Below, one piece after another: positions 13,801 to 26,468 of a stretch of DNA of 64,000 bases. The position numbers and the translations under genes were made by a program. Each line of letters opens with the position of its first letter. The first letter of the stretch is position 1. The stretch is taken from NCBI RefSeq assembly GCF_964204865.1, contig NC_135263.1, positions 19,389,426-19,453,425 of the forward strand, given 5' to 3'. The DNA is from Styela clava (Eukaryota; Chordata; Ascidiacea; Stolidobranchia; Styelidae). The notes below the pieces were generated by a model that did no database searches, was not told where the DNA came from, and was given only the letters and a program-made list of their open reading frames with translations.

Positions 13801-14382
13801 TTGGGTAGCACATGAATCTGTTTGTGTTTCAATTGTACAATGCTCAATCTCATACCAATAACTCACAAAACTCAGCTTAAGATCAGATGTGAGAGGAATG
13901 AACATCACAGAGTTATTTCGAAAGACCATAACTTCATAACATGGAGAATGAACGTCTGGATTCTTTGGAACGAGTTTTCGTAAATGTACCTTCAACTGAA
14001 GCATAAACTTGTCGAATGGATCCTGATAAACAAAAACATCATAGTTAAAACAGCCTTATACCATGTTATTATTATCGTAAATGTTTCTTGGATTCTCCAT
14101 GAACTGTACAAGAAACTCGGGCTTCTGTCCAATGACTAGGATAATACTTGATAACTTTTTTGATTATTTCCACCCACAGCTCAAAATATTATTAGTTATT
14201 TTTAAGAATGACAGTTCTCTTTCTTTAGTTTTTTCACTCACACCCCACGCCCTAATTTAAACGAATATTACTTACTTCAGCATCGTTTTCTGTATTGCTT
14301 CCAGGTACAAGCGCATTGTATATTTCTTTTCTAAGTTGACATATGTCTAAATAGTCTGGTATCAGAGTGTTGGAATGTTCTT
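7825..14382 (-). CDS. TRMT44: tRNA (uracil-2'-O-)-methyltransferase, TRMT44
   Basis: AdoMet-dependent enzyme of the Trm44/METTL19 family, which 2'-O-methylates U44 of tRNA-Ser. Ten exons read consistently in phase: 14382-14276, 14022-13540, 13109-13050, 12349-12173, 11721-11543, 11201-11018, 9782-9674, 9280-9119, 8486-8365 and 8013-7825, giving about 589 residues plus a missing N-terminus. Key landmarks are FVDLGCGNGLLVHIL (AdoMet motif I) in the fourth exon, HPGRGIDLRQRNIW then GNHSDELTPWIPV in the fifth, YWVLPCCFFDF and IPSTKR in the sixth, and ERVRNC in the eighth. The last exon has a CCCH zinc finger (PCWFYFSHPDGC, then C and H). The same order occurs in vertebrate TRMT44. The intron after the fifth of these exons starts with GC instead of GT (AAG|GCAAGG). 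Exon 9674 uses a weak donor. The start codon was not fixed; see 14738-14914. Confidence 0.95.
8576..8779. mobile_element. Hairpin MITE family A, copy 1 (TRMT44 intron)
   Basis: About 204 bp from gggcgctccagaagtgtgag to ctacggaagtacc. Like its relatives it carries gaggtaacaaattttgttcg near the left end, and a gaactaaaataagg block followed by ctggtacacac near the right end. It lies in the TRMT44 intron between exons 9119 and 8486. Confidence 0.82.
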
Positions 14383-14737
14383 CTCAGGGCAGATAAATAA
14401 AAGAGTAAAATGTCGTTAAGTCAAAATTATATAATGAACCATATATTTCCAGTTCTATGTTCGTTTTTTTTCGCTTTAATTTCCCCCAAGCCATGTCACA
14501 AAGAGGTAACAAAAATAGCTCAAAAAAAACAAACATCTGGAATATAAAGTAGGATATAAAGTATGCTGGTATTCGACAGTTTTAATAGAGAAACGTTTGA
14601 AAACATGCAAATGCAGTCCAGAACGATGTCTATGAGTAGCAAAGCTCATCAAAATTGATTTCGAAATTTGTTGCCCAATCCATATATGGAAGACAGATGT
14701 TATCATTTGATGATTTGACATAAAAGCATGGTTGATC

Positions 14738-14914
14738 ATTTGCCCCGAGAGTAAGCCTGTATAGGTGCTTGTATAAAAGTGACCCCTTATTTCTAACTTT
14801 ATATGGGCTTATTTTCCGAGGCCTGAATGTACACACCAATAAATTGGTACAGAACTGAAAATCTTCGTGGCAGACTCGACCCACAGATGACTTTCGACAT
14901 AGAGCTGTGAGCAT
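14738..14914 (-). CDS. Possible 5' coding exon of TRMT44
   Basis: An open frame starts with ATG at 14914 (MLTALCRKSSVGRVCHEDF) and runs past 14738. It lies about 350 nt upstream of the first confident TRMT44 exon, on the same strand. The next exon needs a phase-1 donor. Several GT sites occur, but none stands out, so the right border is arbitrary. The N-terminal part of TRMT44 is poorly conserved and gives no support from similarity. It could be chance. Confidence 0.25.
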
Positions 14915-15453
14915 ACCGGTTTGCAGCTTCTAGCTTGATTAGTATAATTTTAAGTCACTAACCAAAAAATTATCAAGAGACTGAGACTACCTTGTTGTTA
15001 AAAATTTAATACAGAAATATATTTTTGAATGCACAAGGTACAAATTTATGCTGAGACATTATTTCAATAAACCTTTTTCTGCGATTAAATCATATACAGA
15101 ATCAACTTGATTATCTTCTTACTTTTTCCAACTGAAGATATTTCCAAATCATACACGGAAGCACAACTTATCATCTTGCAGCAAACATTTGGTCGATTAA
15201 TCCAGATTTGCACAGAATTAAAGAAACTATCAAGATTACAACAGACTTCACCAGAGTTTAAAATATTCCAAGACATTTTTACCATCTACTTTGAAGCATG
15301 TTACGAAGCAAATAACTTTGTGTTTTACTTTGTAAACTTATATATCTAGAATATGAAAAGAAAATACTCTAAATGAAAACTTATTTCCATACAATGATTT
15401 CCAAGACCGTGTCTGTATGTTGTATACCAGCGTATGTGATTGACCAACAATTT

Positions 15454-15669
15454 CGGAGCTCCAGAAGTATGTGTACCAATATGGAGGTAGCTAATTTTGT
15501 TCGCCTACTTTACATCAAGTTGTATAAAGGGACTGAAACCTATGAGCAGGGGCTATATTCACTTGGCTAACACAGACAGTTTCCGAACTCGTAATAGAAC
15601 TAAAATAAGGGAAAAAGGAATAAAATTATGGCCTAACCCTAACCTGGTACACATACTACGGGAGTATCC
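15454..15669. mobile_element. Hairpin MITE family A, copy 2
   Basis: About 216 bp from ggagctccagaagtatgtgt to catactacgggagtatcc, closely similar to the copies at 8576, 19689 and 22915. It lies between TRMT44 and DCAF10. Confidence 0.85.
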
Positions 15670-15982
15670 AATTTTCAACACAAAAATAAAACTGCAAAAC
15701 TTGCAAAACAATTTCTGAAAAACACACATCAGGATTCTGGAACATACATTATCACCAAACTATCCAGTATTAATCATTGTGAAACTTGCAATTACAATTG
15801 TGAATTGGTCAAATAAAAAACACTGGCGAATTTGTGACAAATCATGAGAAAAGTTTTTTAAAATATCACTGTGATTGATGAGGATAATGATTACAAGGAA
15901 CAAAAGCCAAGGCAGTAACAAGAGAAATATAATGTAAAATTAGAATTATATGGAATTTCCGAAATCTGTTATTTCATGTATT

Positions 15983-18900
15983 TCATAAGACAGGATTATG
16001 AAATAAAACAGTACCATCTTCTGAGCCAGACGCGAGCTGCATGTGGACAGGTGAGAAAGATGTAGAAAGAACAGGACTTTTGTGACCAAAACAAGTTTTA
16101 ACTTCATGAAAAAGACGAGGTTCAATCTTCAAGTAACCCAAATCAGAGTCTGTTATTTGTCTTTTTCTGTCTTTCGACCCTCCAACAGTTTTTGATTTTT
16201 CATTCAATTTCATATTAGCCCTTTGTATTTCTTGTGCCATGTGAGTTTCATAATCATTAAAATGTTCATCGAAAGTTGCGATTGTCACACCAAATCCTAT
16301 GGGTGATGCTATAAGTCGGCCACATGATGAAAAACTAACTTCCTCCAAATATTCACCTGCAAAATGATAAATGTGTAAAAACTAACATGTCTTTCAGAAG
16401 CACAGATTCATAAAAATGAAATGATGTATTGACAGAAGAAATACAAATAAGTTCCCTTTAGGTTTCAGATATCAAAAAATCAGGTTTATCCCCTAATGTG
16501 ATAAAATTATCCTAAATGCAAAATTTAGATAACAATTATCATGAACAAGAAATCACACACAGAAAAAATGTAGTTTCATAAAAAAAAATTGATTTGCAAG
16601 TAGCAAGAGCTAGATAGCTTTTATTTCTGTTTGAAATATTTTTTAGAATTCAATGACTCATTATTTTTACCAAATTCAACGAATGAAAAAGATATTCCTA
16701 CATTCACTGTTGAATTCAAAAGGCAGCAGGTGAGTTGGAGAACCTCTTATTAAAGGCAAATTGGGAGTTGCATCAGTTGTGTTCTCATCTATATTGAAAT
16801 CATAAAACCTTTTCGTGTTGTGGACAACCGTCACCTAATAAAAATAATGAATTGAAACAATTAAAATATTTCAATAATTAATTTTGCTGTTATGTTTAGT
16901 TATATCAAGCATATGTTGTATTCAGTGGTTTGATGCCAATGAAGCACTCTTTAATTAGTACAAAATGACATGAGGTCAATTTCTTTTCCATAAGCTTATA
17001 AATATGAAACATGTAATGTGAAAGATCTGAGAATTGAATTTTTCATACATGAAGACATATCAAGTGAAGGCACATTAGTGTGTCTACTTTCTTTTATATA
17101 GCAACATGGATTGTGGAAGTGAGTATAGTAACTGACTCACAGTTCCAAATTCTACTAGTACTAAGATTTGTGACCGATATTCCGTGACTAGAAAACTCAA
17201 GTAAATTGATAGTTCACTGTTGGGTACTCCTGTAGTATGCAAACCAAGATGGCGGAAACCGGAACGAAGTATGTGTACCACAGTACCAGGTTAGGATGAG
17301 GCCACAATTTTATTCCAATTGTCCTTATTTTAGTTTTATTACTAGTTCGGGGACTAGCCAAGTGACTCCCATAGTATTTGTACCTGAAATTATGGCCTAA
17401 CCCTAACCTGGTACACATACTAAGTTCCGGTGTTCGCCATCTTGGTTCACATACAGTATACTACGGGTATACCCACTTTTGCCATCTGTACTAATTCAGG
17501 GATGGCCAATACCGAATAGTTCACTATTTCGAATACATTCGAAATTATTTTTTTCGAATATGAAATTTCGAATACTTCGAAAATAAAATACACCAATTGA
17601 AGCTTATCTAAATGTATGTAGGAATTTCCATACAATAAGCAAAGGAATAACTGCTATCTACAAGTTACAACCTAGCTATATTACCAGGCATTTCATATTT
17701 GCAGATTATTGTGATATATATTTTATATACCAGGAGTCATGTTAACAGAAATAAATTAATACGACAAGAGTGGTATCGGTGATGGATTTCAATATTTGCG
17801 CAACACAAAATCATCCTAGTAAAACGCCCATACTTTTAAATACCAACCATTGTCTAAATTATTTGCCGATAAGCGGGATAAAGTATGAGTTATTTTTTCG
17901 ACTTGTGACAATTTTTTCGTGAGTACAAAAATGAGAATCAAAAATTAATTATATTCGTGAACTTTACCACACATTTTAAGTCCGCAGATCGCCGTTGTAT
18001 GTTTGAGTAATAATACTTTTATTATTTTATAAATATGAAAATAGGAATCAAAAACTATTTATAATCGGGTAGTTTACCACACATTCTAAGTCCATAGATC
18101 GCCATTGTATTTTGTAAATACGAAAAAAGAAATCAAAAATTATTATTATTCGCGAGTTTGCCACACAATTTATGTCCACAGATTGCCGTGATATTGTGCC
18201 GAATATAATTAGTTCTTGGTTCTTATTTTCGTACTCACGAAAAAATCGTCACAAGTTGAAAAAATAATTTATACTTTATCCCGCATTTTGGGAACTAATT
18301 TGGATAATGGTTGCCATTGGTTTGTATTTAAAAGTATGGACTTTTTACTAGGATGATTTTGTGCTGCGCAAAATATTCGAATCTATTTAAAAGACGTAAA
18401 AAGTCGTTTGAAGATTATCGTAAAACGAAACACCACGTTTACGACGAAAAGTGGCTACTATTCGGAATTATTCAAAAATCAGCCGAAAAGGTATTCGAAT
18501 ACTTTGATATTCGATTCGTTTTGGACAACCCTGACTATGAGTACTTAATGTAATAACCTCATATTAAAGATGCAAAAATATTTTATTTCAAAAAATAAAC
18601 CCAAGCATCTGTTTATATCCAATACCAAGATGGGAATAATTTTTGACTAAACAAAATTCAAACATTGCATTACTTAATAAGTAACGGAAATAAAGCCATA
18701 GACAACCTTGTCGAAGGCACCAATGCAATGTAAAAGTATTGCTGAGTTATTCGGATGAACATCGATGGAGTGACCAACAATATCATCACCGTACATATCT
18801 AAAACAGGAGATCCACACCCTCTATAGCGATCAATTTGATTGCGTCTGAAAGAAAAAATATGACAAGATGTTGTATACCTACAATCGCAAAAAAAATGTT

Positions 18901-21900
18901 TTTATTCATATTAAGTCTGCTGTTTCCGGAATCTCACATTAGTTATGTTTGACTGGAACAGTGCCTTATTTCCTTATACTAATATTAATTATTAATGTTG
19001 ATTGATGAGTTCATATTTATGACTGATTCAATAAAGTGAAAAATAATTATAAAACATTACCAGAGCATGTACTACAAACATGTATTGCACCACTTATTCT
19101 AATTTGGGCATTCATCAAAACTATAGCTAAAACTATTTAATAGCAACCGTTTGAATATTTCATGACAAAACATATTTGAACATTCCCACCAGTCCACACA
19201 TGCCTAAATTCAAACACTCTGAAATCAGGTAAACTCTGGTCAATGCTGAGATTGCTGTAAGAAGTTTCTACGCATACGGGCTCTTAATTTAAATTAATAA
19301 TCCGTACCATATTGACAATAATCATATTGGATTTGATAATTTTCTAATATAACCAGCAATTTATCTGGTATCTCTGGAGACAATGACAAACTGCATGTTT
19401 AATGAAGTATGACAAAACACCTTGTGACAGGCTTCGTCTGTGTCAAATGATTGAATGAAGGAATTGTTCTCTTCTTTGTGATTAAACCCAGAAAATCATT
19501 TTCAGCTCTTATGAAACCGATATCATCTTCTATAGACGATAACTGCATATGAACATAAAGTTGATGAGTTACAATAAGACTTCTAACCAAAGCATGTACA
19601 CGACTGCAGGACTATGATGGAATATAAGATAATCATAGTGTGCATGCGTTCAATCAGAATTTCCCAGACGGCTGCATTGAAGAATGATGGGCGCTCCAGA
19701 AGTGTGTATACCAATATTATGGAGGTAACTAATTTTGTTCTCCCACTTTACATCAAGTTTTGTAAATGGACTGAAACCTATGGGAAGGGGGTATATTCAT
19801 TTGGCTAACACAGACAGTCACCGAACTCAATAGAACTAAAATAGAGGGAAAATCGGAATAAAATTATGGCCAAACCTAACCTGGTACACACAATACAGGA
19901 GTACCAAAGAATGTGTGCGAGTGAGATAGAAACTTCTATATTATTTTTGAAAACACGAACAGCCATATTCAATGGTCCGGATATAAGAATGCATTATTGT
20001 ACTACAATTTTTGATTTGGACATCCTTTGTTAATAACGATCTCAGATTCAAATACCAATCATGCTACCGTACCAGAATGTAAAAATTCGGTGGGCATTGC
20101 AAGACTGAAATAGATTCTGTTCCTTGCGTATTGGTGTCTGTCCATACAGAGACTTGTTTAGAGTTTAAATAAAAACACCTAGATTCATAAAAATGAAAAT
20201 AAAAAAGCAAATGAAGCAATAGACTACAGAACAACTGAGCAATCTAAACTTACATCTAAATTATTAATTCCGATAACTTCACGAAATGTTGAACTTGACA
20301 AGTAAAGGTTGTCACCAGCAGGAGATAATCTTATTCTCAATAAACCTCCAACAGTTAACAATACTCTAGTTTCAACATTTTCATCATCCTTCACACTGAT
20401 AAAAATACCAAGTTCATTCGATTATTTACTAATAAAATTGTGATGACATTTATTAGTTCTGTGACTTAATTTTACCAGTAAAAAACCTACTTCTAACATT
20501 TTGATTCGAAATATTGAAAAAGGTCCGAAATCTAAAAAATGTTTCTAGCTGGAATAACACATACTAAAATATTTAATTATATTGAATGATGACTGGAATT
20601 GAGCATGTGAGGTGACAGTAGAATGAAAGGCTATGCAAGCCCATGAGAGTTCAACCTATACTTCACTTACATGGATGACAGAGAAATGCATATAATTCAT
20701 TAAAAAGGGCAAATTAAAAGTCTAACCATCTTAGCATTCCAGATTTTAGTTCTCGAGTCAAGCATTCGCTATAACACTTGGCATAAAAGTGGTTAGTTTA
20801 AGCTTGCTCTAATTGTGACAATCCTGTATGTTTAAATGGATTCCTGTCTAGGATGTGATCAGTAAGTAAGTCTTGACTTTAGTCAAAAATTTGACAGGAT
20901 AAAATTAGCAAAAATGAGATAAAAAACCTTTTTTAAAAAACCTAATTAATATCATGTTAAACTGTAATATATCATATTAATAATCGAGAAGATATGCTAC
21001 AAAAAAGTTTTTCAAATTCTCAAAGTTCAAACTACAGATATAAATATTGAAAATGAACGCTCACTTATTAATGTCCCATACTCGTATTGTGTCATCGAAT
21101 CCTGAGGAAACAAGTTGTTTAGATGGTTGATGGAATTCAATATTTTTAACCCATGAAGTATGACCTCTTAACCGAAAAACTTCCTACAAAACAATTAATT
21201 ATTTATCCTTATGGATATATATACAATAGTCTTCTCTGTGCTAATTTATACTTTACAAGGTACCAATTTCATGGTAAAGAAATGACTACCATGCCCATTT
21301 TCGTTGGAACAGGTGTTGTAAATGTTGAGTCAACATCCTGGTACATAATGTTAGGCACATACCCTAAATCATTATCTAAAACTGTTTCAGCTACTTTAAA
21401 CAAATATTCTTTTTGAAAGAAATAGGGATTTTTTTCCATTGCACCAAGCAGTGCCATATTTCTCAAAAAGTGCAAATTACTTGAGTTGCGACAGGTTAAA
21501 ATGTGTTCAGTATGTCCAGTCGTATATAAAACCAAAAAAAGCTGTACAAAATATGCGGAACAAAACTTATTTTTTTAGCTCCTTTCGAGGTCTGCTCTAA
21601 ACTGAATTCAAAGATTGAAATTTTTGTGGAAGTAGGTAACCTTACAAATGGAAAACCTTTTTGAAATTGCGAAGATCCCAAACTGCAATGGTGTGATCAT
21701 CAGAGCAAGAAGCAAACATTTTCTCGTCCATGAATAAAATATTGTTGACGCAATCACTAAAAATTAATTAACAGTATATGTATATCAGCAGGATTTGTAA
21801 AAAAAACTGGAAAAACATCTGTGGCGAGTAAGAATTGTATATAATAATTTTAGCATTGGTCTTTTCATATTTATTCCTAAGAGGAGAAACTATAAAATGC

Positions 21901-23952
21901 CATTACAAACCAAATTACTGGGCCACATACAGCTTTGGTTTTGAATTTAGTCCAGGTATAGAAATATTATTATGAATACACGGAATTAAAGAATCCAGTA
22001 ATGCTCTAGTACAGAGGTCGGGAACCTCTGCCTCGCGAGCCATATATGGCTCTTTTGGTGACAGCATATGGCTCCCAGAAAAATCCAGGATTCTAAGGCT
22101 AAGCTCATTGTTGTTTCAAACTCTTTTAAAGCCAAATTTAGCAGAAAATTTGCCAATACATTTGATGTCTAAGTTATCTAAAAGAATCACCAGACAGGCA
22201 TTGTAACAAAACTAGAGGATCATGGAACATATTTTGTTACATCACAAAGCGATAGAGTAGCGGAGCAATAGAATAAAGCTTCTCGTTCATTTGTACGTAC
22301 TAGTTATAGTATTTGTCATATTTAAATCGGGACTAGCAAAGCTAGATTTTAAAATAGTACGAAGATGCCTAAACGAAAGAAGGGTGATGAGTATCATAGA
22401 TTTCAACTTGTGCTGCATGTGAGCAACCGTTCAAGGCCTGCAGCCACAACATGCAGCATCAGAAATCACATTAGGTAAATGTTTATTGGCATGTGTTAAC
22501 TCTTGAGTGAAAATTGCAGACCTGTTAAGTGAAGAAATGCTATATGGCTCGCATGGAAACGTATTCAAAAATATGTACCTTTTATGGCTTTCTTGACCAA
22601 AAAGGTTCCCGACCCCTGCTCTAGTATATAATTCAAACCTGAACCATTACGATTCCAATCACATGCTCAACCCACAAGGATTAAATAAACAAACTTTAGG
22701 AAATGTAATTACCGATGAGCATCCTGTTTGTGTTGCAGAACCTTATTAGTCATCGGATCTATCAAAACAACACTATTGTGCTCACATGCTGCAACCAGCA
22801 ACTGCCTGAAAAATATTTCAAATTTTGTATGAATTTATACAAATTTTCCTTAGTTGTTATTGTGGAACGTCTGAATCCTTTGTAAATCAATATTTTGGTT
22901 CCACACGCAAATTTGGGCGCTCCAGAAGTATGTGTATAATATGGAGGTAACTAATTTTGTTCTCCTATTTTACATCAAGTTGTGTGAAGGGACTGCAACC
23001 TACGGGCAGGAAAAGGAGATATTCACTTGGCTAACACATACAGTCCCCGAACTCGTAATAGAACTAAAATAAAGGAAATCGAAATAAAATTATGGCGTAA
23101 CCCTAACCATTCCAATTCAAAACAAATTAGAAACTGTTCATCCAAGATTAGTACTTCAAAGCAGGGTGTACCAGGGTATTGTGCATTGAACTAAACGGAA
23201 TTTTTCCACCTCTATATTTATCGAAGAATATTATAATAACTTGTCTTCACAATTATTATGATCTTTTATCTTTGCAGTTATATCTTGTTTTGTTAGAAGA
23301 AGTTAGACTAAGATCTACGGTATATGAAGCTTACTGATGTACTTCTGTTTTGTAGATAGTGTGTTAATCCTTATTTTATTATTCTCCATTATTCATTCAT
23401 TTAAAATCACATGAAATTTCAATAAATGCTTCCCAAAACAAGTGAGGGTAACTAATTTTGTTCGCCTACTTTACATCAAGTTGTGTAAAGTGACGGAAGC
23501 CCACGGGCAGGGGGTATATTCACTTGGTTAACACAAACAGTCCCGAACTCGTAATAGAACTGAAATGAGGAAAATTGGAATAAAATTATGGCCTAACCCT
23601 GAACCTGGTACACATACTACGGGAGTACCTAGTTAATTTGATAATATGTTAAAAACTCCATTTATCAGTGCTTAAATCGCATTTCATTGTTAGGAAATAA
23701 AACATCATGTCAAAGTAGAAATAATCAAAAGACTGTAATATGTGCACGAAAATAAACTTACCCATTTGGACAGTATTTTAGTCCAAACACTCCGCCTTTC
23801 TGCATATTTCCATTGTGAACATTGGAAAGATGACTTTGAAGTGAAAATTTCCACAAACCATAATTCAAGTTTTGCGGTAATCGACAGCGGTTTCTAAATT
23901 CACCTTTTTCTCGATTTGCAATCCATGAGAATACAGAACGTGGCTCCAACAT
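15983..23952 (-). CDS. DCAF10: DDB1- and CUL4-associated factor 10 (WD40 protein)
   Basis: WD40-repeat substrate receptor of CUL4-DDB1 ubiquitin ligases. Nine exons in phase: 23952-23762, 22805-22713, 21756-21657, 21183-21065, 20395-20254, 19611-19421, 18845-18707, 16834-16702 and 16356-15983, giving about 493 residues (human DCAF10 is 559). Matches to the family include [12 protein letters not shown] followed by [16 protein letters not shown], then [24 protein letters not shown] (a WDxR DDB1-binding motif) and [12 protein letters not shown]. At the C-terminus are [14 protein letters not shown] and [12 protein letters not shown]. The first in-frame ATG is at 23952. The frame stays open upstream to an acceptor-like tagatcg at 24004, so an upstream exon is possible. 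The sixth exon's acceptor was chosen for phase (catag rather than the nearby ctgcag, which would give a stop). Introns hold a fold-back element, several hairpin MITEs and a hAT derivative. Confidence 0.93.
17223..17473. mobile_element. Hairpin MITE family B, copy 2 (DCAF10 intron)
   Basis: About 250 bp. The left arm ggtactcctgtagtatgcaa with accaagatggcggaaaccgg is mirrored at the right by ggtgttcgccatcttggttc and a gggtataccc end. The extra atacagtatactac near the right end looks like local duplication. It lies in the DCAF10 intron between exons 18707 and 16834. Confidence 0.82.
17497..18533. mobile_element. Fold-back element with internal tandem repeats
   Basis: The ends are CAGGGATGGCC and the inverse GGACAACCCTG, flanked inside by AT-rich ttcgaata repeats. 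Within it, 17790-17960 is the inverted partner of 18205-18375 (shared blocks include the aaaatcatcctagtaaaa, ataagcgggataaagta and acttgtgacaatttttt motifs). The loop between the arms carries three direct repeats of about 80 bp at 17921, 18032 and 18116, each with a ccacaca-tt-aagtcc-agat-gcc core. There is no transposase. It is inside a DCAF10 intron. Confidence 0.75.
17921..18197. repeat. Three diverged tandem units, about 80 bp each
   Basis: The units begin near 17921, 18032 and 18116. Each has a run like gagaatcaaaaatta, a gtttaccacacat motif and a cagatcgccgttgtat motif. They form the centre of the fold-back element at 17497-18533. Spacing is irregular (about 110 then 85). Confidence 0.7.
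19689..19905. mobile_element. Hairpin MITE family A, copy 3 (DCAF10 intron)
   Basis: About 217 bp from gggcgctccagaagtgtgta to aatacaggagtacc. A short tat insertion (ccaatattatggaggtaact) sets it apart from other copies. It lies in the intron between DCAF10 exons 20254 and 19611. Confidence 0.83.
22012..22618 (+). mobile_element. hAT deletion derivative with exact 8-bp target duplication
   Basis: The element starts cagaggtcgggaacctctgc and ends with the inverse aaaggttcccgacccctg. It is flanked on both sides by the same 8-mer, ctctagta (22004-22011 and 22619-22626). That is the insertion signature of hAT transposons. Near 22367 a short frame reads [13 protein letters not shown], resembling the start of ZBED/hAT transposases, so this looks like a deletion derivative of an autonomous element. 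It lies in a DCAF10 intron. Confidence 0.88.
22915..23108. mobile_element. Hairpin MITE family A, copy 4 (right end lost)
   Basis: It begins gggcgctccagaagtatgtg and follows the family through the gaactcgtaatagaactaaa block, then stops at ggcgtaaccctaacc without the final catactacgggagtacc. It lies in the first DCAF10 intron. Confidence 0.78.
23446..23629. mobile_element. Hairpin MITE family A, copy 5 (left end lost)
   Basis: It begins within the family at gggtaactaattttgttcgc and continues to the intact right end acatactacgggagtacc. It lies in the first DCAF10 intron, about 340 bp from copy 4. Each copy lacks the end that the other keeps. Confidence 0.78.
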
Positions 23953-24574
23953 TGGGAGAAAAAGAAGAGATACTATTCCATTGAATTGACTATTGAAATT
24001 CGATCTACAACATGAAAAAACATCAAGTACATTACACAGTAAATATCAAAGAGCAAGCACGTGTAAATAGATAACAAAACCTAATGACAATTTGTCACTA
24101 TGTCTCATGATTGACTAAAGAATTTTGGATTACACAAGTTTCATTAATTGATTACACGGCTCATCAACTCTTAAAATAATGCTAGTGTTGTGTAATAGGG
24201 TTTAGGGTTAACTAACAAAAGTAATCGGAAAATGAATCATGTGAATCATTCATGTGTGTATGTGATTCTATTAGTTTCACTTCTAAACTTTAAACATAAT
24301 TTTGCATCTGTTATTGTATTGAATTGGACATCAATTATTGACTATCACAGGATTGCGAAATACTCGAAATTGCGTTCATATTCAAAACATTTGAATCTAG
24401 TCTTTCTAAGCAAAAGAATCGCATTGCAATGCAGAGCCTGTAGTACGCCTGCTTAAAAAGAAAAGAGGTAATATTTCATGGATTTCAGTGAATAATTAGA
24501 AAAGAGAAATTGAATTGGCTTTGCACTCTGGGTCTATTAATATTAAAACTTGTTTGAATGTCTTGCTTGGAAGT

Positions 24575-24652
24575 TTGGTACAAACGTTTGGCCGGCAACG
24601 AATTTCGTCATGTGAAAGTGGCCCGCGGGACGAAAAAGGTTGGGCAGGCCTG
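24575..24652. mobile_element. Right end of a hAT-type element
   Basis: The sequence ggcccgcgggacgaaaaagg then ttgggcaggcctg resembles the inverse of the CAGGGGTGGGCAA ends found at 43071 and 57714. No matching left end was found nearby. Confidence 0.45.
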
Positions 24653-24659
24653 CTCTAGA

Positions 24660-26394
24660 TAGAGATTAACAAATTAAATTAACAAATAAAGCATTCTTTT
24701 AGTATATAATTTACAAAGCTTTTTGAAATTCATTTTTCAGAGCTATATTCATAAACTAGTCGCAAAAAATCAGTTGGTAAACAAAAAGAACAAGTCATGG
24801 TAATTTTTCATACAGCAATATTGAATATTAGAAAAAATTCCAATCTCTTTCGTGGCATACACTAGTTTCAAGAAATAAACAACAACCAATAGCACAAATT
24901 GTGGACAAATAGTTAGTTGTTTATACACAAGCAAAATCAAATAATATTTTGATTTGACGCAAATCCTCAAATTTTGGGAAAGAGTAACAAAATTTTCTGA
25001 GACATCAGTTTTGAAAGGACCAAACTGTAAACTTGATGAAAAAACAACAAGCACATTGACAATTAAAGAAGTTCAAGATTCCTCTGCATTTCAACAACTA
25101 ACTCGTATGTAGGGATGTCCAAAGTCAAATGAATTAATGTTCCGAATATATTTGTTCGGGACTGAACTTTGTTCAAGTCGATAAATTGTAAAAAAGATTG
25201 AATTCCACAATTTTGTGAAATTCAGACTGCATTTGGACTGCAGATAGCGTTCAAACATAATTTGAATTGGAAAATGCAGGTAAGTTAAGACAAACAATAA
25301 ATTGCTAGGTTCTCTTTTTTAGGTTTCAAAATCAAATAGAGTATTTTTTATGGATATTGTAAAACTTCACTTGTTCAAATAATTACTATTTCAACTTAAA
25401 CTGGATCATTCTGAATATTCGATTCACTTGGGACATCCCTGAATTACAAGGTAAACAGAATTCACATATTTGTAAAAACTACTATTCCACAAAAAGATTT
25501 GAAACAATTATAGTCCTCATTCATGATATAACATTACTGAATTGATGAAATTAAAAAATAATAAGTTTCTTTTGCAATTATTAATCTGTCTGATTTCACA
25601 CAAAACAACCATTGTATATTATTTATATTGTACTGCAATATAAATAGAAGGAATTTTTTCAGGAGATTATATTTTCCACGTTCAGTTTGAAAATTATCAA
25701 AGAATGGAATAATCAATAAAGAGATTGGAAGAGCTTCATTTCACAACCTGTGGTCAGCAAACAAACCTTTTATAAAAATGATCACAAAATAAATCCTTAG
25801 AAAATTGAATAAGAATGTCAATAAAAGCTAGTTTCAATAATATCAAGTGTTACAGTAGAATCTGATATTATGTTATACAAAGCAGAGGTTCATTATGTTT
25901 ATTTTAATTACTAACCGGAACAAAAAGGTTGAACAGTTGTGATATCAAACATACTATATAGGTGTCAAGATATTAGAAAACTTAATCAAAACACAGTTTT
26001 AATTGCAGACACAGTACATAATATGATTAATTGAGAATCAAAAATTGAACTTCAACATTTAACAAAATGGAACATAAATAAAAGAGCACATGAATGAATT
26101 AATTCCCAATTCTCATACACAAAAGAAAATCAATATCTATTAAAAACTAGCTAGACACCTGAATTCAATTCAAATTTTACCAGAAATAATACCAAACTCT
26201 GACAAATTCACAATCTGGTATGAGCTATACTGAACTTCACACAACTAAATGAACATGAAGTGCATAAGCATGGGCAAGCTGAGCAACGATGCCATTGTTC
26301 ATTAGATAAATATTCATTAAATAAAAACAGAAAATGTCAAAGTTTGATTACAATATTTTGTGGGCAAGAAATGGCAATATTATACTTGATCTAA
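24660..26394. other. Spacer between DCAF10 and the GT31 gene
   Basis: AT-rich, with no coding exon recognised. It contains the MITE at 25111-25440. The rest shows nothing I can name and may include 3' untranslated sequence of the GT31 gene. Confidence 0.5.
25111..25440. mobile_element. MITE, 330 bp, AGGGATGTCC ends
   Basis: The left end agggatgtccaaagtcaaat is mirrored by cacttgggacatccct at the right. The interior has atattcg and ttgttc motifs near both ends. There are no reading frames of interest. Its ends resemble those of the fold-back element at 17497 (CAGGGATGGCC), so the two may be related. Confidence 0.65.
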
Positions 26395-26400
26395 TTTATT
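26395..26400 (-). terminator. Candidate poly(A) signal for the GT31 gene
   Basis: tttatt on the plus strand is AATAAA on the minus strand, 69 nt past the stop codon at 26469. The position suits a short 3' untranslated region. Confidence 0.4.
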
Positions 26401-26468
26401 CTGCCAACCAAGTGGTGTGGCATCATGAACACAACATTTTTGAACTTTTAATTTGGTCAAAAAATATG

